7,343 bases of DNA from assembly GCA_018334735.1 (NCBI GenBank), contig JAGXLK010000101.1, positions 1-7,343 on the forward strand, in the 5' to 3' direction. The notes beneath the pieces were generated by a model. It worked only from the letters and a program-made list of their open reading frames with translations, was not told the DNA's origin and ran no database searches. Numbering within the stretch: position 1 is the first letter of the stretch; every line of letters starts with the position of its first letter. This DNA comes from Planctomycetota bacterium. Lineage in GTDB: Bacteria > Planctomycetota > Brocadiia > SM23-32. This document shows positions 1-7,343 of this stretch, in pieces. Made by a program: the position numbers and the translations under genes.

Positions 1-3000
1 GGAAGAGGAATACGCACGCCATAGCCTTCCATCTGGAGCGTAAACTCACCCCCGTCAAGTTCGATGGACTCCTCCGTTTCAGCGTCCACTACGGTCTGGG
101 GATCAACGTCCAGATTCTGGCGGTCCAGAGACACCGTCACGGTCTCCGGTTCGCCGTTCCAGGTGGCCAGGACGAGCAGCAGTTGACCGTCCCGCTCCAG
201 CAGGATGGATTTCACTTCGGAATTGGACGTCATGACGGGATCGTCGGGATCCCAGTAGTTATAGACCGCGCAATCCTCGCGCCCGTATCCGAAATCCAGA
301 ACTTTCCGCATCATTTTCGCTCCGGCGCCTTTATATCGCCATTTGATTTCATGCACGAACAGCGTCCCGAATCGACTGCGTTGAGCCGTCTGCCGCTCCT
401 CTTTCGATTCGACGTCCTTGATATGCGCCAGGGCGAGTGGGAGATTCCCCGTTTGCAGCCCCATTGATTCCGTGCGAAGCAACGCGTGGGGATATTTTGA
501 CTGCTGGGGATCGGGGCCGTAGAACCATTCAAGATCGAGATTGGACTGATTCCACACCATATACGGCACGATATGGGTGTTCGTCATGTGGAGCATCATG
601 ATCGGCGGCGTGTCGGCGGGAGCCAGCTGTTTATGGAGCGTCCAGATGCGGCGGAGATACTCCCGATGCCGCCACATGTTGGCGCTGGGCTGAATATCGC
701 CATTGGGCAAACGATACGCACTGGTCGTCACCGGATCATACGCCCTTTTCGGGAACGTATTGTCGAAGTAGAGTCCGACGCCGCGTCGCAGAAACTCGGC
801 ACCATACCAGCACTGAAAATCGAGATAACTGGGCGTCAGGCTGTGCATGTTACCCTTCCCGTATCCACCGCTCCACTCGTTTCCAAACACCTGGGTTTCC
901 GGGTGGAAACGGGAAACACGGTGGAATTCTTCCCAGTACACGTTCATGTAGCCGTTGTTATGAGCGGCTCGGCCGCGTTCCAGCGTCCCATTCACCAGGC
1001 CCAAGATCTGTTTTTTGCTTTTGCGGCCCCGGGCCTCGTAATCGGACAGGTTGCGCCGTTCCCACGCACGCAGGAAGTCCCCTTTCCCGACACGGCTGCC
1101 TGTCAACCGCATTTCCTGGGTCTTATCCAGGATGGAGAAATCGGCGTTCAGGGGATAGGTTTCTTTCATCGTCTGGGCGGCGCCCCAGTACGTCGATCCC
1201 ATCCACCGAACCCACGGGTAATCCTCGTATTGGCGATTGAACCCGTATTTGCGCCAGTCTTTCCGCATAGGTTTGGCCGGGCTGGCCATCAATCCAAACA
1301 CGATCGTGCGTTCGTCCTCCAGCGTGATCGGTTTCTGCACCAGATTGACCCGCAATGTCAATGTGTCGCCTTTGCGGATCAGCTCCTGGCTTGGAACGGA
1401 CTCGGATGGATCCCCGGGATTGGCATCCAGGACCCAGCATCGATCGTTATCCGCGAACCAGCAAATACCTCGTTCCGGGCCACCGATCCACAGGTATGGA
1501 TTGAAGTTGCCATACCACTCGCCATCGGGAAAGTCTCGGCTGTCCCAGATACGACCACTACCTTCGGGTGTGACATCGGCCGGATTGCGACGCAATCCAG
1601 TGGTGGTCACGTGGAACAACGACGCCAGTTCATCTTTCACCGGTATGTCCAGGTAGAGATTTTCCAGCTCTTCATCTTTTTTACCGGGACGCAGAGTGAG
1701 TTCCACACGCATGCATCCATCGAATTCCGTCACAGTGCGGCTGTGCACCTGAACTGCCGGATGGTCGGCGCGCCCTTTGTAGACCACTTTATGGTCTTCC
1801 GTGCTCGTGAACCGGCCTTCTCCGTCGAGGGTTTCATCCCCAATATGCAGGGAAATGGGGGCCGTCAGCAATTCTCTGTATTGACTCCGCCGATCGTTGC
1901 CCACGGCCTGCACGGATTCCCACAGCCCCAATCCGCCTTTTCGATATTTCCGCATCACGACCGATACTTCATTGCCCTCCACTTCGATGGGATCAAACGG
2001 CTCAAAAACAGTTGTGCTGACGCCAAGGTTATTGTTTTCCCACACATAATGCTCACGACGGAAATTGCGGTTGAAACTGCGTTCGTAATCGCCCCCAGTC
2101 ACCTTGATCTCGACGGTATATTGGCCATCGGATAACTTTCCGATATCGAATCGCTGCTCCGCAATGTCGCCCTCCCACGAAAAATCACCTTCAAACACCA
2201 TTTCACCGTCCGGCGATTTCACCTGCACGTCGGCACGTTCGGCCTGAGCAGCGTCCTTCGCGAGTTCGCGGGTATCCACGCGAACCTTGATGAATTTATA
2301 CGAGGGATAATACGCCAGTCGCACGGCCTTTTTGGGGTTGGGCCCGGTGCGCACGTTCCAGAACGGCCCCCGCTGTTTGATGTTCGCAAAATAGTTCAGA
2401 TACTGGCTACTGCCATCTTCGGAGGACACTTTCAGATTAAGCTTATGTTTGGCGGTTTCATGGAACCGTTCCGGGGGCACGCTGTGCTTGTATATCACGC
2501 CCTCACCCGCCGGAAGCGTCATGACCTTTTTCTCCTCCACCGACGGCATGTCAGAAGACGATATTTTCAGGTCCACCTTTGCTTTCCGCTCGGGGCCGGG
2601 ATTGAAGATACGGGTTTCCAGATCGATTTCTCCGGAAAGCACATTATCACCCAGCTTCTGGATCTGTACCGATGGTTTATCTTCGGTGAGCTTTATTTCA
2701 GGATATTGAAACCAGCTCACAAACGATCCTTTGTGGGGAAACCAGGTGACCTGTTTCCATCCTCGTGCGCGTTTGAAGTTACGCGCCACCAGCACGCCGA
2801 TGGAGCGTCCCACCGGATCACCCTCCCAGCCCAGATCCTTGAACGGTATGCTCAGTTCGGCCACCCATACGCCATTGCGCTGGGCCCACTTCGGCCCATC
2901 GGTAACCTCTGTATGGATCCCGTTCGCGAATTCCCAGTTTCCGTTCCAGCCTTTATCGGGAGCGCCCTCTTTGCTGAATTTCGTATCCGAAATGGTGCCA

Positions 3001-3425
3001 TTGGAAATCCCCATGGTCTGGAAATACGTGCCTCCACCTTTCCAACCGTCCTCTGTTTTACGGAATGGATCCAGCCAGATCTCAAAGCTGTCCTCGTAAA
3101 TGAGCTCGGAGTCACGGTATTTCTTCCGCGCCCTCAGCTGCTGATCCGGCGGCAGCTCGGTGATAAGAGCCACGTATAGCCGTTTACGCGTGACCCCACA
3201 ATAGGTGGCGCCCATCCCGCGTTCAAGCCACCTTCCTTTCAGGGCCATGAATCCGGTCGTCCGCACAGCACCATCCCACTCCCCCGGCTCGATTTCACCG
3301 TCGAGGGTGGGCGCTTCCTCAAACAACGAGACCGTCGCCACACTGTCTTTGGCAGCCCGTGCACTGGACAGAAAAAACGTACAACCGCAAATAATCACCA
3401 ACAACAATTTAGACGCTGTACGCAT
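1..3425 (-). CDS. Secreted DUF6067-like glycoside hydrolase-type protein with N-terminal CBM9-like domain (3' end cut by window edge)
   Basis: I translated this frame codon by codon: 1141 codons run from the ATG at 3425 to the left edge without a stop. Residues 1-24 form a signal peptide (basic start, hydrophobic core at 7-19, ARA at 22-24 before the likely cut), so the product is exported. Residues 28-246 look like a CBM9/DOMON-type sugar-binding module: LDGEIEPGEWDG (41-52), EDSFEIWLDP (111-120), WVAELSIPFKDLGW (187-200). Residues 247-450 are probably Ig-like beta domains. From about 460 the pattern fits DUF6067, a family related to GH123-type hydrolases: NNLGVSTTVFEPFDPIEV (465-482), LWIGGPERGICWFAD (645-659), YWGAAQ (746-751), LYFDNTFP (885-892). 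Acidic candidates for catalysis include E832/E833, E850 and D888, but this is only inference. Residues 1070-1141 resemble a C-terminal beta domain, so the true stop should be close. The substrate is unknown. The start is supported by an AAGGAG site 6 bases upstream. Confidence 0.88.
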   Translation of the reverse strand, partial: MRTASKLLLVIICGCTFFLSSARAAKDSVATVSLFEEAPTLDGEIEPGEWDGAVRTTGFMALKGRWLERGMGATYCGVTRKRLYVALITELPPDQQLRARKKYRDSELIYEDSFEIWLDPFRKTEDGWKGGGTYFQTMGISNGTISDTKFSKEGAPDKGWNGNWEFANGIHTEVTDGPKWAQRNGVWVAELSIPFKDLGWEGDPVGRSIGVLVARNFKRARGWKQVTWFPHKGSFVSWFQYPEIKLTEDKPSVQIQKLGDNVLSGEIDLETRIFNPGPERKAKVDLKISSSDMPSVEEKKVMTLPAGEGVIYKHSVPPERFHETAKHKLNLKVSSEDGSSQYLNYFANIKQRGPFWNVRTGPNPKKAVRLAYYPSYKFIKVRVDTRELAKDAAQAERADVQVKSPDGEMVFEGDFSWEGDIAEQRFDIGKLSDGQYTVEIKVTGGDYERSFNRNFRREHYVWENNNLGVSTTVFEPFDPIEVEGNEVSVVMRKYRKGGLGLWESVQAVGNDRRSQYRELLTAPISLHIGDETLDGEGRFTSTEDHKVVYKGRADHPAVQVHSRTVTEFDGCMRVELTLRPGKKDEELENLYLDIPVKDELASLFHVTTTGLRRNPADVTPEGSGRIWDSRDFPDGEWYGNFNPYLWIGGPERGICWFADNDRCWVLDANPGDPSESVPSQELIRKGDTLTLRVNLVQKPITLEDERTIVFGLMASPAKPMRKDWRKYGFNRQYEDYPWVRWMGSTYWGAAQTMKETYPLNADFSILDKTQEMRLTGSRVGKGDFLRAWERRNLSDYEARGRKSKKQILGLVNGTLERGRAAHNNGYMNVYWEEFHRVSRFHPETQVFGNEWSGGYGKGNMHSLTPSYLDFQCWYGAEFLRRGVGLYFDNTFPKRAYDPVTTSAYRLPNGDIQPSANMWRHREYLRRIWTLHKQLAPADTPPIMMLHMTNTHIVPYMVWNQSNLDLEWFYGPDPQQSKYPHALLRTESMGLQTGNLPLALAHIKDVESKEERQTAQRSRFGTLFVHEIKWRYKGAGAKMMRKVLDFGYGREDCAVYNYWDPDDPVMTSNSEVKSILLERDGQLLLVLATWNGEPETVTVSLDRQNLDVDPQTVVDAETEESIELDGGEFTLQMEGYGVRIPL

Positions 3426-3431
3426 CGTCTT

Positions 3432-3437
3432 CTCCTT
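3432..3437 (-). promoter_or_regulatory. Ribosome binding site of the DUF6067-like gene
   Basis: On the minus strand AAGGAG lies 6 bases before the ATG at 3425. This is a near-ideal Shine-Dalgarno site and fixes the start, which is also followed directly by a signal peptide. The 57-base gap from the upstream fragment's stop (3483) shows no clear -35/-10 pair and no hairpin with a T-run, so I cannot place a promoter there. Confidence 0.8.
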
Positions 3438-3482
3438 TTTGGGAATCACAAGAGCCGTTCCCCCCGAATGGGACATGCATTT

Positions 3483-3869
3483 CTAAATTTTCACCGCAAC
3501 ACTCTGAGATTCAAACAGCACTTTCTCTCCCACAATTTTCAACTCCACCTCCGGTTCCGATGGCGTGCGCTGGGGAATGAACGCGAAGGCTCGTATCTCC
3601 CGTTCAACCGGGTCTCCGGAAAATCGCAACCATCGGGCCGGTTCATGCTCGTTGTAGTTTCGGCACCAGAACCGCTCCTCATCACGGAGTTGCAGATCAC
3701 CCACCCAAAACAAGATTAGCTGGACACCCGATTCAAGTTCAAGTTCATAATGGTCCTCGACTCCCTTCAAGTCCTGATCGGTGGGAAACAACCAGTTGTT
3801 GGTCCATGTGTGTGGCTCAGCTGACTGAACGCGGTCGACCACGAGCAGCCAGGGCTGTTCGGTGTCACG
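3483..3869 (-). pseudogene. 5'-truncated heparinase II/III-like polysaccharide lyase remnant (C-terminal part)
   Basis: The frame ends in TAG at 3483-3485 and reads as real protein from about 3869. It starts DTEQPWLLVVDRVQS, then PHTWTNNWLFP, then a beta-rich tail with RFWCRNYNEHEPARWLRF and ending VAVKI. The 'LLVVDRV ... H-W-NNWLFP' pattern, the later aromatic and Arg-rich strands and the length fit the C-terminal beta-sandwich of heparinase II/III-type lyases, which cleave acidic polysaccharides. Those enzymes are usually 600 residues or more and carry an alpha/alpha toroid, which is absent here. The only standard start is a GTG at 3842 (119 aa). It falls inside the conserved LLVVDRV strand and has no ribosome binding site. 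The frame stays open upstream to a TGA at 3951 without any ATG, GTG or TTG. I therefore read it as a decayed or headless fragment. It could instead be a small beta-domain protein with an unusual start. The family call is from pattern memory only. Confidence 0.55.
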
Positions 3870-3875
3870 TTTCAG

Positions 3876-3911
3876 GTGTCCCTTCTGTCCCTTTGGTCCC
3901 TTACATCCCTT
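3876..3911. repeat. Four tandem 9-bp units, consensus NNNTCCCTT (minus strand AAGGGANNN)
   Basis: The plus strand reads GTGTCCCTT, CTGTCCCTT, TGGTCCCTT, ACATCCCTT in direct succession. The last six bases of each unit are identical and the first three vary. The array lies 22 bases beyond the pbpC stop and ends about 6 bases before the first heparinase-like codon. Nine bases keep the reading frame. In the frame of the lyase fragment the array would encode Lys-Gly-X triplets (KGC, KGP, KGQ, KGH), but no start codon precedes it, so translation is unlikely. It is not a palindrome and I see no transposase or flanking duplication. Confidence 0.85.
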
Positions 3912-3933
3912 ATATTTTGTTCCGCACTCAGCT

Positions 3934-6249
3934 TCACCGCACCGTAATCGTCACGCAGGCCGTCCGTCCCTTCTCATCCGAGCACGCGATCCGGTGCCGG
4001 CCGAACTCCATTTCCCAGAAGACTTTCTCCAGCGGCGGGCCCGACACCACAAACCGGTCATCGACAAACCAGAACACCCGATCCACGGCCGCATCGGCCA
4101 ACAGAGCCAGCCGCTGATCCCCGGACACCGAACTTTCGGAGAGTTTCACGTACGATTCTCCGGATGCCGGGAGGATAATTCTCGGTCTTTTCCGGCCGGC
4201 TGCGCCCCGTAATCCCCCAGCGCCAACCAGAGGCCGATCCGGCTCGTTCCGGCGGAACCAGGCGGCCAGCCCCGGCGGCCAGGCCTCCACAATCCGCGGT
4301 TTCTCTGAGCCCTCCGTCTGCACCGGTATATGCACGGTGCATTCACGCGGGCTCGATTTCCCGCGGATAAAATAACCTTCGGCAGTTTTCTCGCAGTGAG
4401 GGCCGGCCGACTGACCACTCACCGCGCAGATTTTCCGTTTCACGATTTCCGCCGGAGTTCCGTACCATCGCCGTGGACGGTCCGCGTGGAGACGCCGCAT
4501 TATGGCAGCCGCAATCGGCGCCGCCGCCTCTATTCCGACCAGTGCTCGCGAAGATCGGCCCGTGAAGTTGCCCACCCATACCCCGACCGTAAAATCCGGG
4601 GTGAACGCCACCGTCCAGGCATCCCGATGTCCATGGGACGTCCCGGTCTTCCAGGCCATCCGCAGTTCCTGGTCAGCCTCCTCAGGCAAGACCTCCTTTA
4701 AATGCTCGGGATCCGAAAGAATCTGCGCAACCAGGTAGCAGGCTCCCTCACCCAAAACCGGCTCCGGTTCCAGTGTTTCCTGATCCTTCAGGAACCTCAC
4801 CGGCAGGTGTTTACCCATCCGGGCCAGCGTGGCGTAGGCCCCGGTGAGTTCCAGAAGCCGGACATCCGCCGATCCGAGCGTTAAGGCGAGACCGTAATGC
4901 TGAGGGGGGTTCGTCAGACTTCGCAACCCCAGTTCCCGCAGCAGACCGTACAGGCGTCTCTGTCCAACACGCTCCAGAAGAATAACGGCTGGCACATTCA
5001 GAGAATCCCGAAGCGCCTCGCGGACACTCACCGGCCCCCGGAACTGTCCGTCATAATTCTCCGGGGCATAATTCCGGTAGTGAACAGGGACATCTCCCAC
5101 AACGGTCGCAGGAGTGGCCACACCGCTGTCAAAGGCCAGAGCATACGTGAACGGTTTCAGAGTCGATCCCGGCGAGCGGAGAGCCCGCGTGCCATCGACC
5201 TGTCCCTGATCTTTGCGGGCGAAGAAATCGCAGGATCCTACCAGCGCCCGGACCGACCCCGTATCGTTCTCCAGCACAACCACCGCCGCATTCGTCACGC
5301 CGTGAGCCCGTAGTCGCGATACTTTTTCCCGAACTATCCGTTCGCAGGCATGCTGAGTCGCTAAATCAATGGTCGTATGTAGTTCCCTCCGCCGGGGGTG
5401 TCGCTGTTTCAAACTGCGGGCAAGATGTGGGGTTTCAAACGGGAAAGATTGGCGCGCTGCTTTGACCGGAGACCGCAGGGCACGTCTGAACTGGTCAAAA
5501 GAAATAAACTCCTGCTCGAGCATGCGAACCAGGACATGGTTGCGGCGTTTCCTGGCCTTTTCCGGATATCTATCGGGTCTCAAACGACAGGGAGACTGAG
5601 GCAGCCCGGCCAGCAAAGCGGCTTCTCCAAGCGTGAGGTCGTCGGCGCTTTTCCCGAAATACGCACGTGAGGCCGATTCCACGCCGACAAGGTTGCCTCC
5701 GTACGGGGCGAGGTTCAGATAACATTCCATAATTTCCCTCTTGGACTGAACCCCTTCCATCTGAAGCGCCCGGAATGCTTCGATTGCTTTCGCGCGAAGG
5801 TTGCGAGGCCGAGGTGTGACAAGTCTGACGTTCTGCATCGTTATCGTGGACGCCCCGGAGACAATCCGGCCGGCTTTCAGATTGCTCAGGAGGGCCCGGC
5901 CGATGGCCACGGGATCGACTCCCGGGTGGCTGCCGAATCGTTTATCCTCCACAGCAATCGTCGCCTCGATGAGCCATGGACTTATCTCCTCCAGATCGAC
6001 CCGGATTCGCCAGCAGTCCTTTTCCCCGAGGAAAGGCCGGAGCATACACCCGTTCCGGTCGCGCACAACCGCTGAGGCCCGGACCGAACGCGCTTCCCGC
6101 AGTTTCCGGCGCGGAAACGGGAACAGAACGCTTGCCAGTTCAAATCCGACCGCGGTCAAAAGCAGCAATGCTCCCAGGAGCCGGATGCCGACCAGCAACA
6201 TCCGCCACCAACGGTCACAATGTTGGTTTTCGGAGGATTCATTGCTCAC
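3934..6249 (-). CDS. pbpC: Penicillin-binding protein 1C: bifunctional peptidoglycan glycosyltransferase/transpeptidase
   Basis: This is an inner-membrane class A PBP that polymerises lipid II and is expected to cross-link the glycan strands in the periplasm. The chosen start gives 771 residues, close to E. coli PbpC (770). A short cytoplasmic tail precedes a membrane anchor at about 17-42. The GT51 domain (about 60-260) has EDKRFGSHPGVD with catalytic-type E101, GASTITMQ (132-139), KREIMECYLN with E175, and LLAGLPQSPCRLRPDR. The transpeptidase domain has S362-T-L-K365, S416-L-N418 and K534-T-G536, so all three penicillin-binding motifs are intact. A Cys-containing linker follows (C608, C619, C637), with ICAVSGQSAGPHC typical of PBP1C, and then a BiPBP_C beta domain at about 689-769. 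The GTG at 6249 overlaps the A2M stop by 11 bases and follows GGAGGT. A TTG at 6255 or an ATG at 6201 (residue 17) are alternatives. An open frame extends upstream to 6387 inside A2M but is not needed. Confidence 0.95.
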   Translation of the reverse strand: MSNESSENQHCDRWWRMLLVGIRLLGALLLLTAVGFELASVLFPFPRRKLREARSVRASAVVRDRNGCMLRPFLGEKDCWRIRVDLEEISPWLIEATIAVEDKRFGSHPGVDPVAIGRALLSNLKAGRIVSGASTITMQNVRLVTPRPRNLRAKAIEAFRALQMEGVQSKREIMECYLNLAPYGGNLVGVESASRAYFGKSADDLTLGEAALLAGLPQSPCRLRPDRYPEKARKRRNHVLVRMLEQEFISFDQFRRALRSPVKAARQSFPFETPHLARSLKQRHPRRRELHTTIDLATQHACERIVREKVSRLRAHGVTNAAVVVLENDTGSVRALVGSCDFFARKDQGQVDGTRALRSPGSTLKPFTYALAFDSGVATPATVVGDVPVHYRNYAPENYDGQFRGPVSVREALRDSLNVPAVILLERVGQRRLYGLLRELGLRSLTNPPQHYGLALTLGSADVRLLELTGAYATLARMGKHLPVRFLKDQETLEPEPVLGEGACYLVAQILSDPEHLKEVLPEEADQELRMAWKTGTSHGHRDAWTVAFTPDFTVGVWVGNFTGRSSRALVGIEAAAPIAAAIMRRLHADRPRRWYGTPAEIVKRKICAVSGQSAGPHCEKTAEGYFIRGKSSPRECTVHIPVQTEGSEKPRIVEAWPPGLAAWFRRNEPDRPLVGAGGLRGAAGRKRPRIILPASGESYVKLSESSVSGDQRLALLADAAVDRVFWFVDDRFVVSGPPLEKVFWEMEFGRHRIACSDEKGRTACVTITVR

Positions 6250-7342
6250 GGACAATCCGGACCTCCCCCCTCCCGTGGGCGCTCTGGATCTCGGGCTCAT
6301 ACATGCACGCGACGGAAACCGCCGGAAGCTTGAATGTGCCAGCAGTGACCGCCCGAAGAATGTAACGGTAGTAACTGACGCCGCCATCGTTTAGATCACA
6401 GAACAGGAGAAGTCGATCGTCTCGCATCTCGAGATGTTCCGGTTTCAGACGACGGGCATTCCGCCGACTCACAAACTGGCCCTCGCTCCCCGAACCAAAA
6501 TTGAACGGGACAGTAGCCTCCGGCATCTCAGTGTCCCGGGTCACAATCCGTGGGTTCTGTATCTCGAAACCGGCCGGCAGAAGGTCCGACACCACGAGAT
6601 TGTCGGCCGGCCGCTCGGCCCGCAGCCAGATCTCCGCAATGACGACCTGGCCCTGCTTCACCTCCGAAAGGTCCAGCGGGCGGCCATCCCGGTTCAGATA
6701 CCTTCGGCGCACGGCGATGCTACGATCTTTTTCAGGTACTTTCTCCGAAAGCGGGATCCCATCGACCGTCCAGTAATAGTAGAGTCGCCCTTCCCCTTCA
6801 ACGTTGATATGAAGTTTGCCATCGCTGATTTCATCGGGCTCAAACACGGGTTGATCCCGGTGCGTAAATCGGCCCAGCTCCCGGCCGTCGATCCGGACAC
6901 GAGCCGTAAAATCATCTGTCTCTGTAGCGCGTTTCCGGGCGTATCGACCCAGGGCCAGCAGAGCAAAGGCGTTCTCCTGTGTCGTTTTCCAGCGACCGTT
7001 TTGCATCGATCCAGAAATTCTTTCTGCCAGCAGAGGCACATGCGGGCTGCGGGGGCGCAGCTTCAGGAGGGCCGAAAGCAAAATCGCATCGCCGCGAACC
7101 ACAGACGAAAACCCGTGGTCAGCCAGAGCGTCCGCTTCCGTCCCCGCTACTTCACCGCCACCGACGAGTTCATCGATCAGATCATCTTCACCCATTTCGG
7201 CCAGAGCCACTGCGATTTGGAACCGGGAACTGGTCGACAGTTTATCGCGTCGCTCGTAGAGGCGAATCGTGCTGGAGCGGGCGGGCTTTCCGGCTTTTGC
7301 GAGAACATAACAGGCATAAGCTCTCGTGGAGAGCGCGTGCGT
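6239..7342 (-). CDS. Bacterial alpha-2-macroglobulin, C-terminal part (5' end cut by window edge)
   Basis: The frame enters from the right edge and ends in TGA at 6239-6241, giving 367 residues. The fragment starts inside the helical thioester-domain toroid: RAYACYVLAKAGK (7-19), FQIAVALAEMGED, then TTQENAFALLALGRYARK (120-137), a conserved helix of this domain. From about 145 it is beta-rich. It contains the usual late bacterial A2M segments: RRRYLNRDG (212-220), VVSDLLPAGFEIQNPR (250-265), EMRDDRLLLF, YYRYILRAVTAGTFKLP and the terminal MYEPEIQSAHGRGEVRI. The protein is a periplasmic protease trap: a protease cuts the bait region and is held by the closed molecule. The bait region, any CxEQ thioester and any lipoprotein signal lie outside the window, so activity and anchoring cannot be judged here. 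The gene order A2M then pbpC matches E. coli yfhM-pbpC. The 11-base overlap suggests translational coupling. There is no in-frame stop in the visible part. Confidence 0.93.
   Translation of the reverse strand, partial: THALSTRAYACYVLAKAGKPARSSTIRLYERRDKLSTSSRFQIAVALAEMGEDDLIDELVGGGEVAGTEADALADHGFSSVVRGDAILLSALLKLRPRSPHVPLLAERISGSMQNGRWKTTQENAFALLALGRYARKRATETDDFTARVRIDGRELGRFTHRDQPVFEPDEISDGKLHINVEGEGRLYYYWTVDGIPLSEKVPEKDRSIAVRRRYLNRDGRPLDLSEVKQGQVVIAEIWLRAERPADNLVVSDLLPAGFEIQNPRIVTRDTEMPEATVPFNFGSGSEGQFVSRRNARRLKPEHLEMRDDRLLLFCDLNDGGVSYYRYILRAVTAGTFKLPAVSVACMYEPEIQSAHGRGEVRIVREQ
6261..6266 (-). promoter_or_regulatory. Ribosome binding site of pbpC, inside the A2M gene
   Basis: On the minus strand a purine-rich run (GGGAGGGGGGAGGT, 6274 to 6261) ends in GGAGGT, a full Shine-Dalgarno match. 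It sits 11 bases before the GTG at 6249 and 5 bases before an in-frame TTG at 6255. It therefore supports a start here but does not fully decide between the two. It lies within the last codons of A2M, as expected for coupled translation. Confidence 0.65.
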
Positions 7343-7343
7343 T

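Noticed and set aside
573..2135. Plus-strand ORF of 520 codons as a real gene
   Set aside because: It lies wholly inside the minus-strand DUF6067-like gene, in the in-register antisense frame. Its translation has no recognisable domain, and I saw no ribosome binding site argument for it. The minus-strand frame shows a signal peptide, a good ribosome binding site and family motifs.
2445..3179. Plus-strand ORF of 244 codons
   Set aside because: It is antisense to the CBM9-like region of the minus-strand gene, in the same codon register. Its composition is that of a reverse-complement shadow and no family is recognisable.
3426..3482. Promoter or terminator between the lyase fragment and the DUF6067-like gene
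   Set aside because: Only 57 bases, with a G-run but no convincing -35/-10 pair, inverted repeat or T-tract.
3870..3950. Start of the lyase fragment upstream through the repeat array
   Set aside because: The frame is open to a TGA at 3951 but contains no ATG, GTG or TTG. The only near-start is a CTG at 3873-3875 with a weak AAGGGA before it, which is too little support.
6250..6387. N-terminal extension of PbpC (46 more residues)
   Set aside because: This stretch overlaps the A2M coding region, is Arg/Ser/Pro-rich as expected of an out-of-frame reading, and would place a long odd tail before the membrane anchor. The GTG at 6249 gives the usual PbpC length.
5801..6394. Plus-strand ORF of 197 codons
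   Set aside because: It is antisense to the pbpC N-terminal half and the A2M tail, both of which are firmly identified. The translation is Arg/Ser-rich with no domain.

Overview
The window carries four protein-coding loci, all on the minus strand, so they read from high to low coordinates. Both edges cut through a gene. The base composition looks moderately GC-rich. The gene content suggests a Gram-negative bacterium with a periplasm, probably from the PVC group (Verrucomicrobiota, Kiritimatiellota or Lentisphaerota). That guess is inference: it rests on a very large secreted DUF6067-type protein and a heparinase-like fragment, both typical of polysaccharide-degrading members of that group.

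Right end (7342 to 6239): the C-terminal 367 residues of a bacterial alpha-2-macroglobulin. It overlaps by 11 bases with a complete pbpC gene (6249 to 3934) for penicillin-binding protein 1C. This A2M-PbpC pair is a known conserved partnership (E. coli yfhM-pbpC): the macroglobulin is thought to trap proteases that enter the periplasm, and PbpC is thought to repair peptidoglycan at the breach.

Middle (3933 to 3483): just after the pbpC stop come four tandem 9-bp units (minus-strand consensus AAGGGANNN). They are followed almost directly by a coding-looking stretch of about 128 codons that resembles the C-terminal end of heparinase II/III-type polysaccharide lyases. It has no convincing start codon or ribosome binding site, so it is best read as a 5'-truncated gene remnant.

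Left end (3425 to the left edge): a gene open for at least 1141 codons. It encodes a secreted protein with a signal peptide, a CBM9-like N-terminal sugar-binding region, a central beta-rich region and a large DUF6067-like (glycoside-hydrolase-type) region. It has a good ribosome binding site and almost reaches its C-terminus at the window edge. Several long plus-strand open frames over it are antisense shadows. I see no RNA genes, CRISPR arrays, insertion sequences or convincing terminators.
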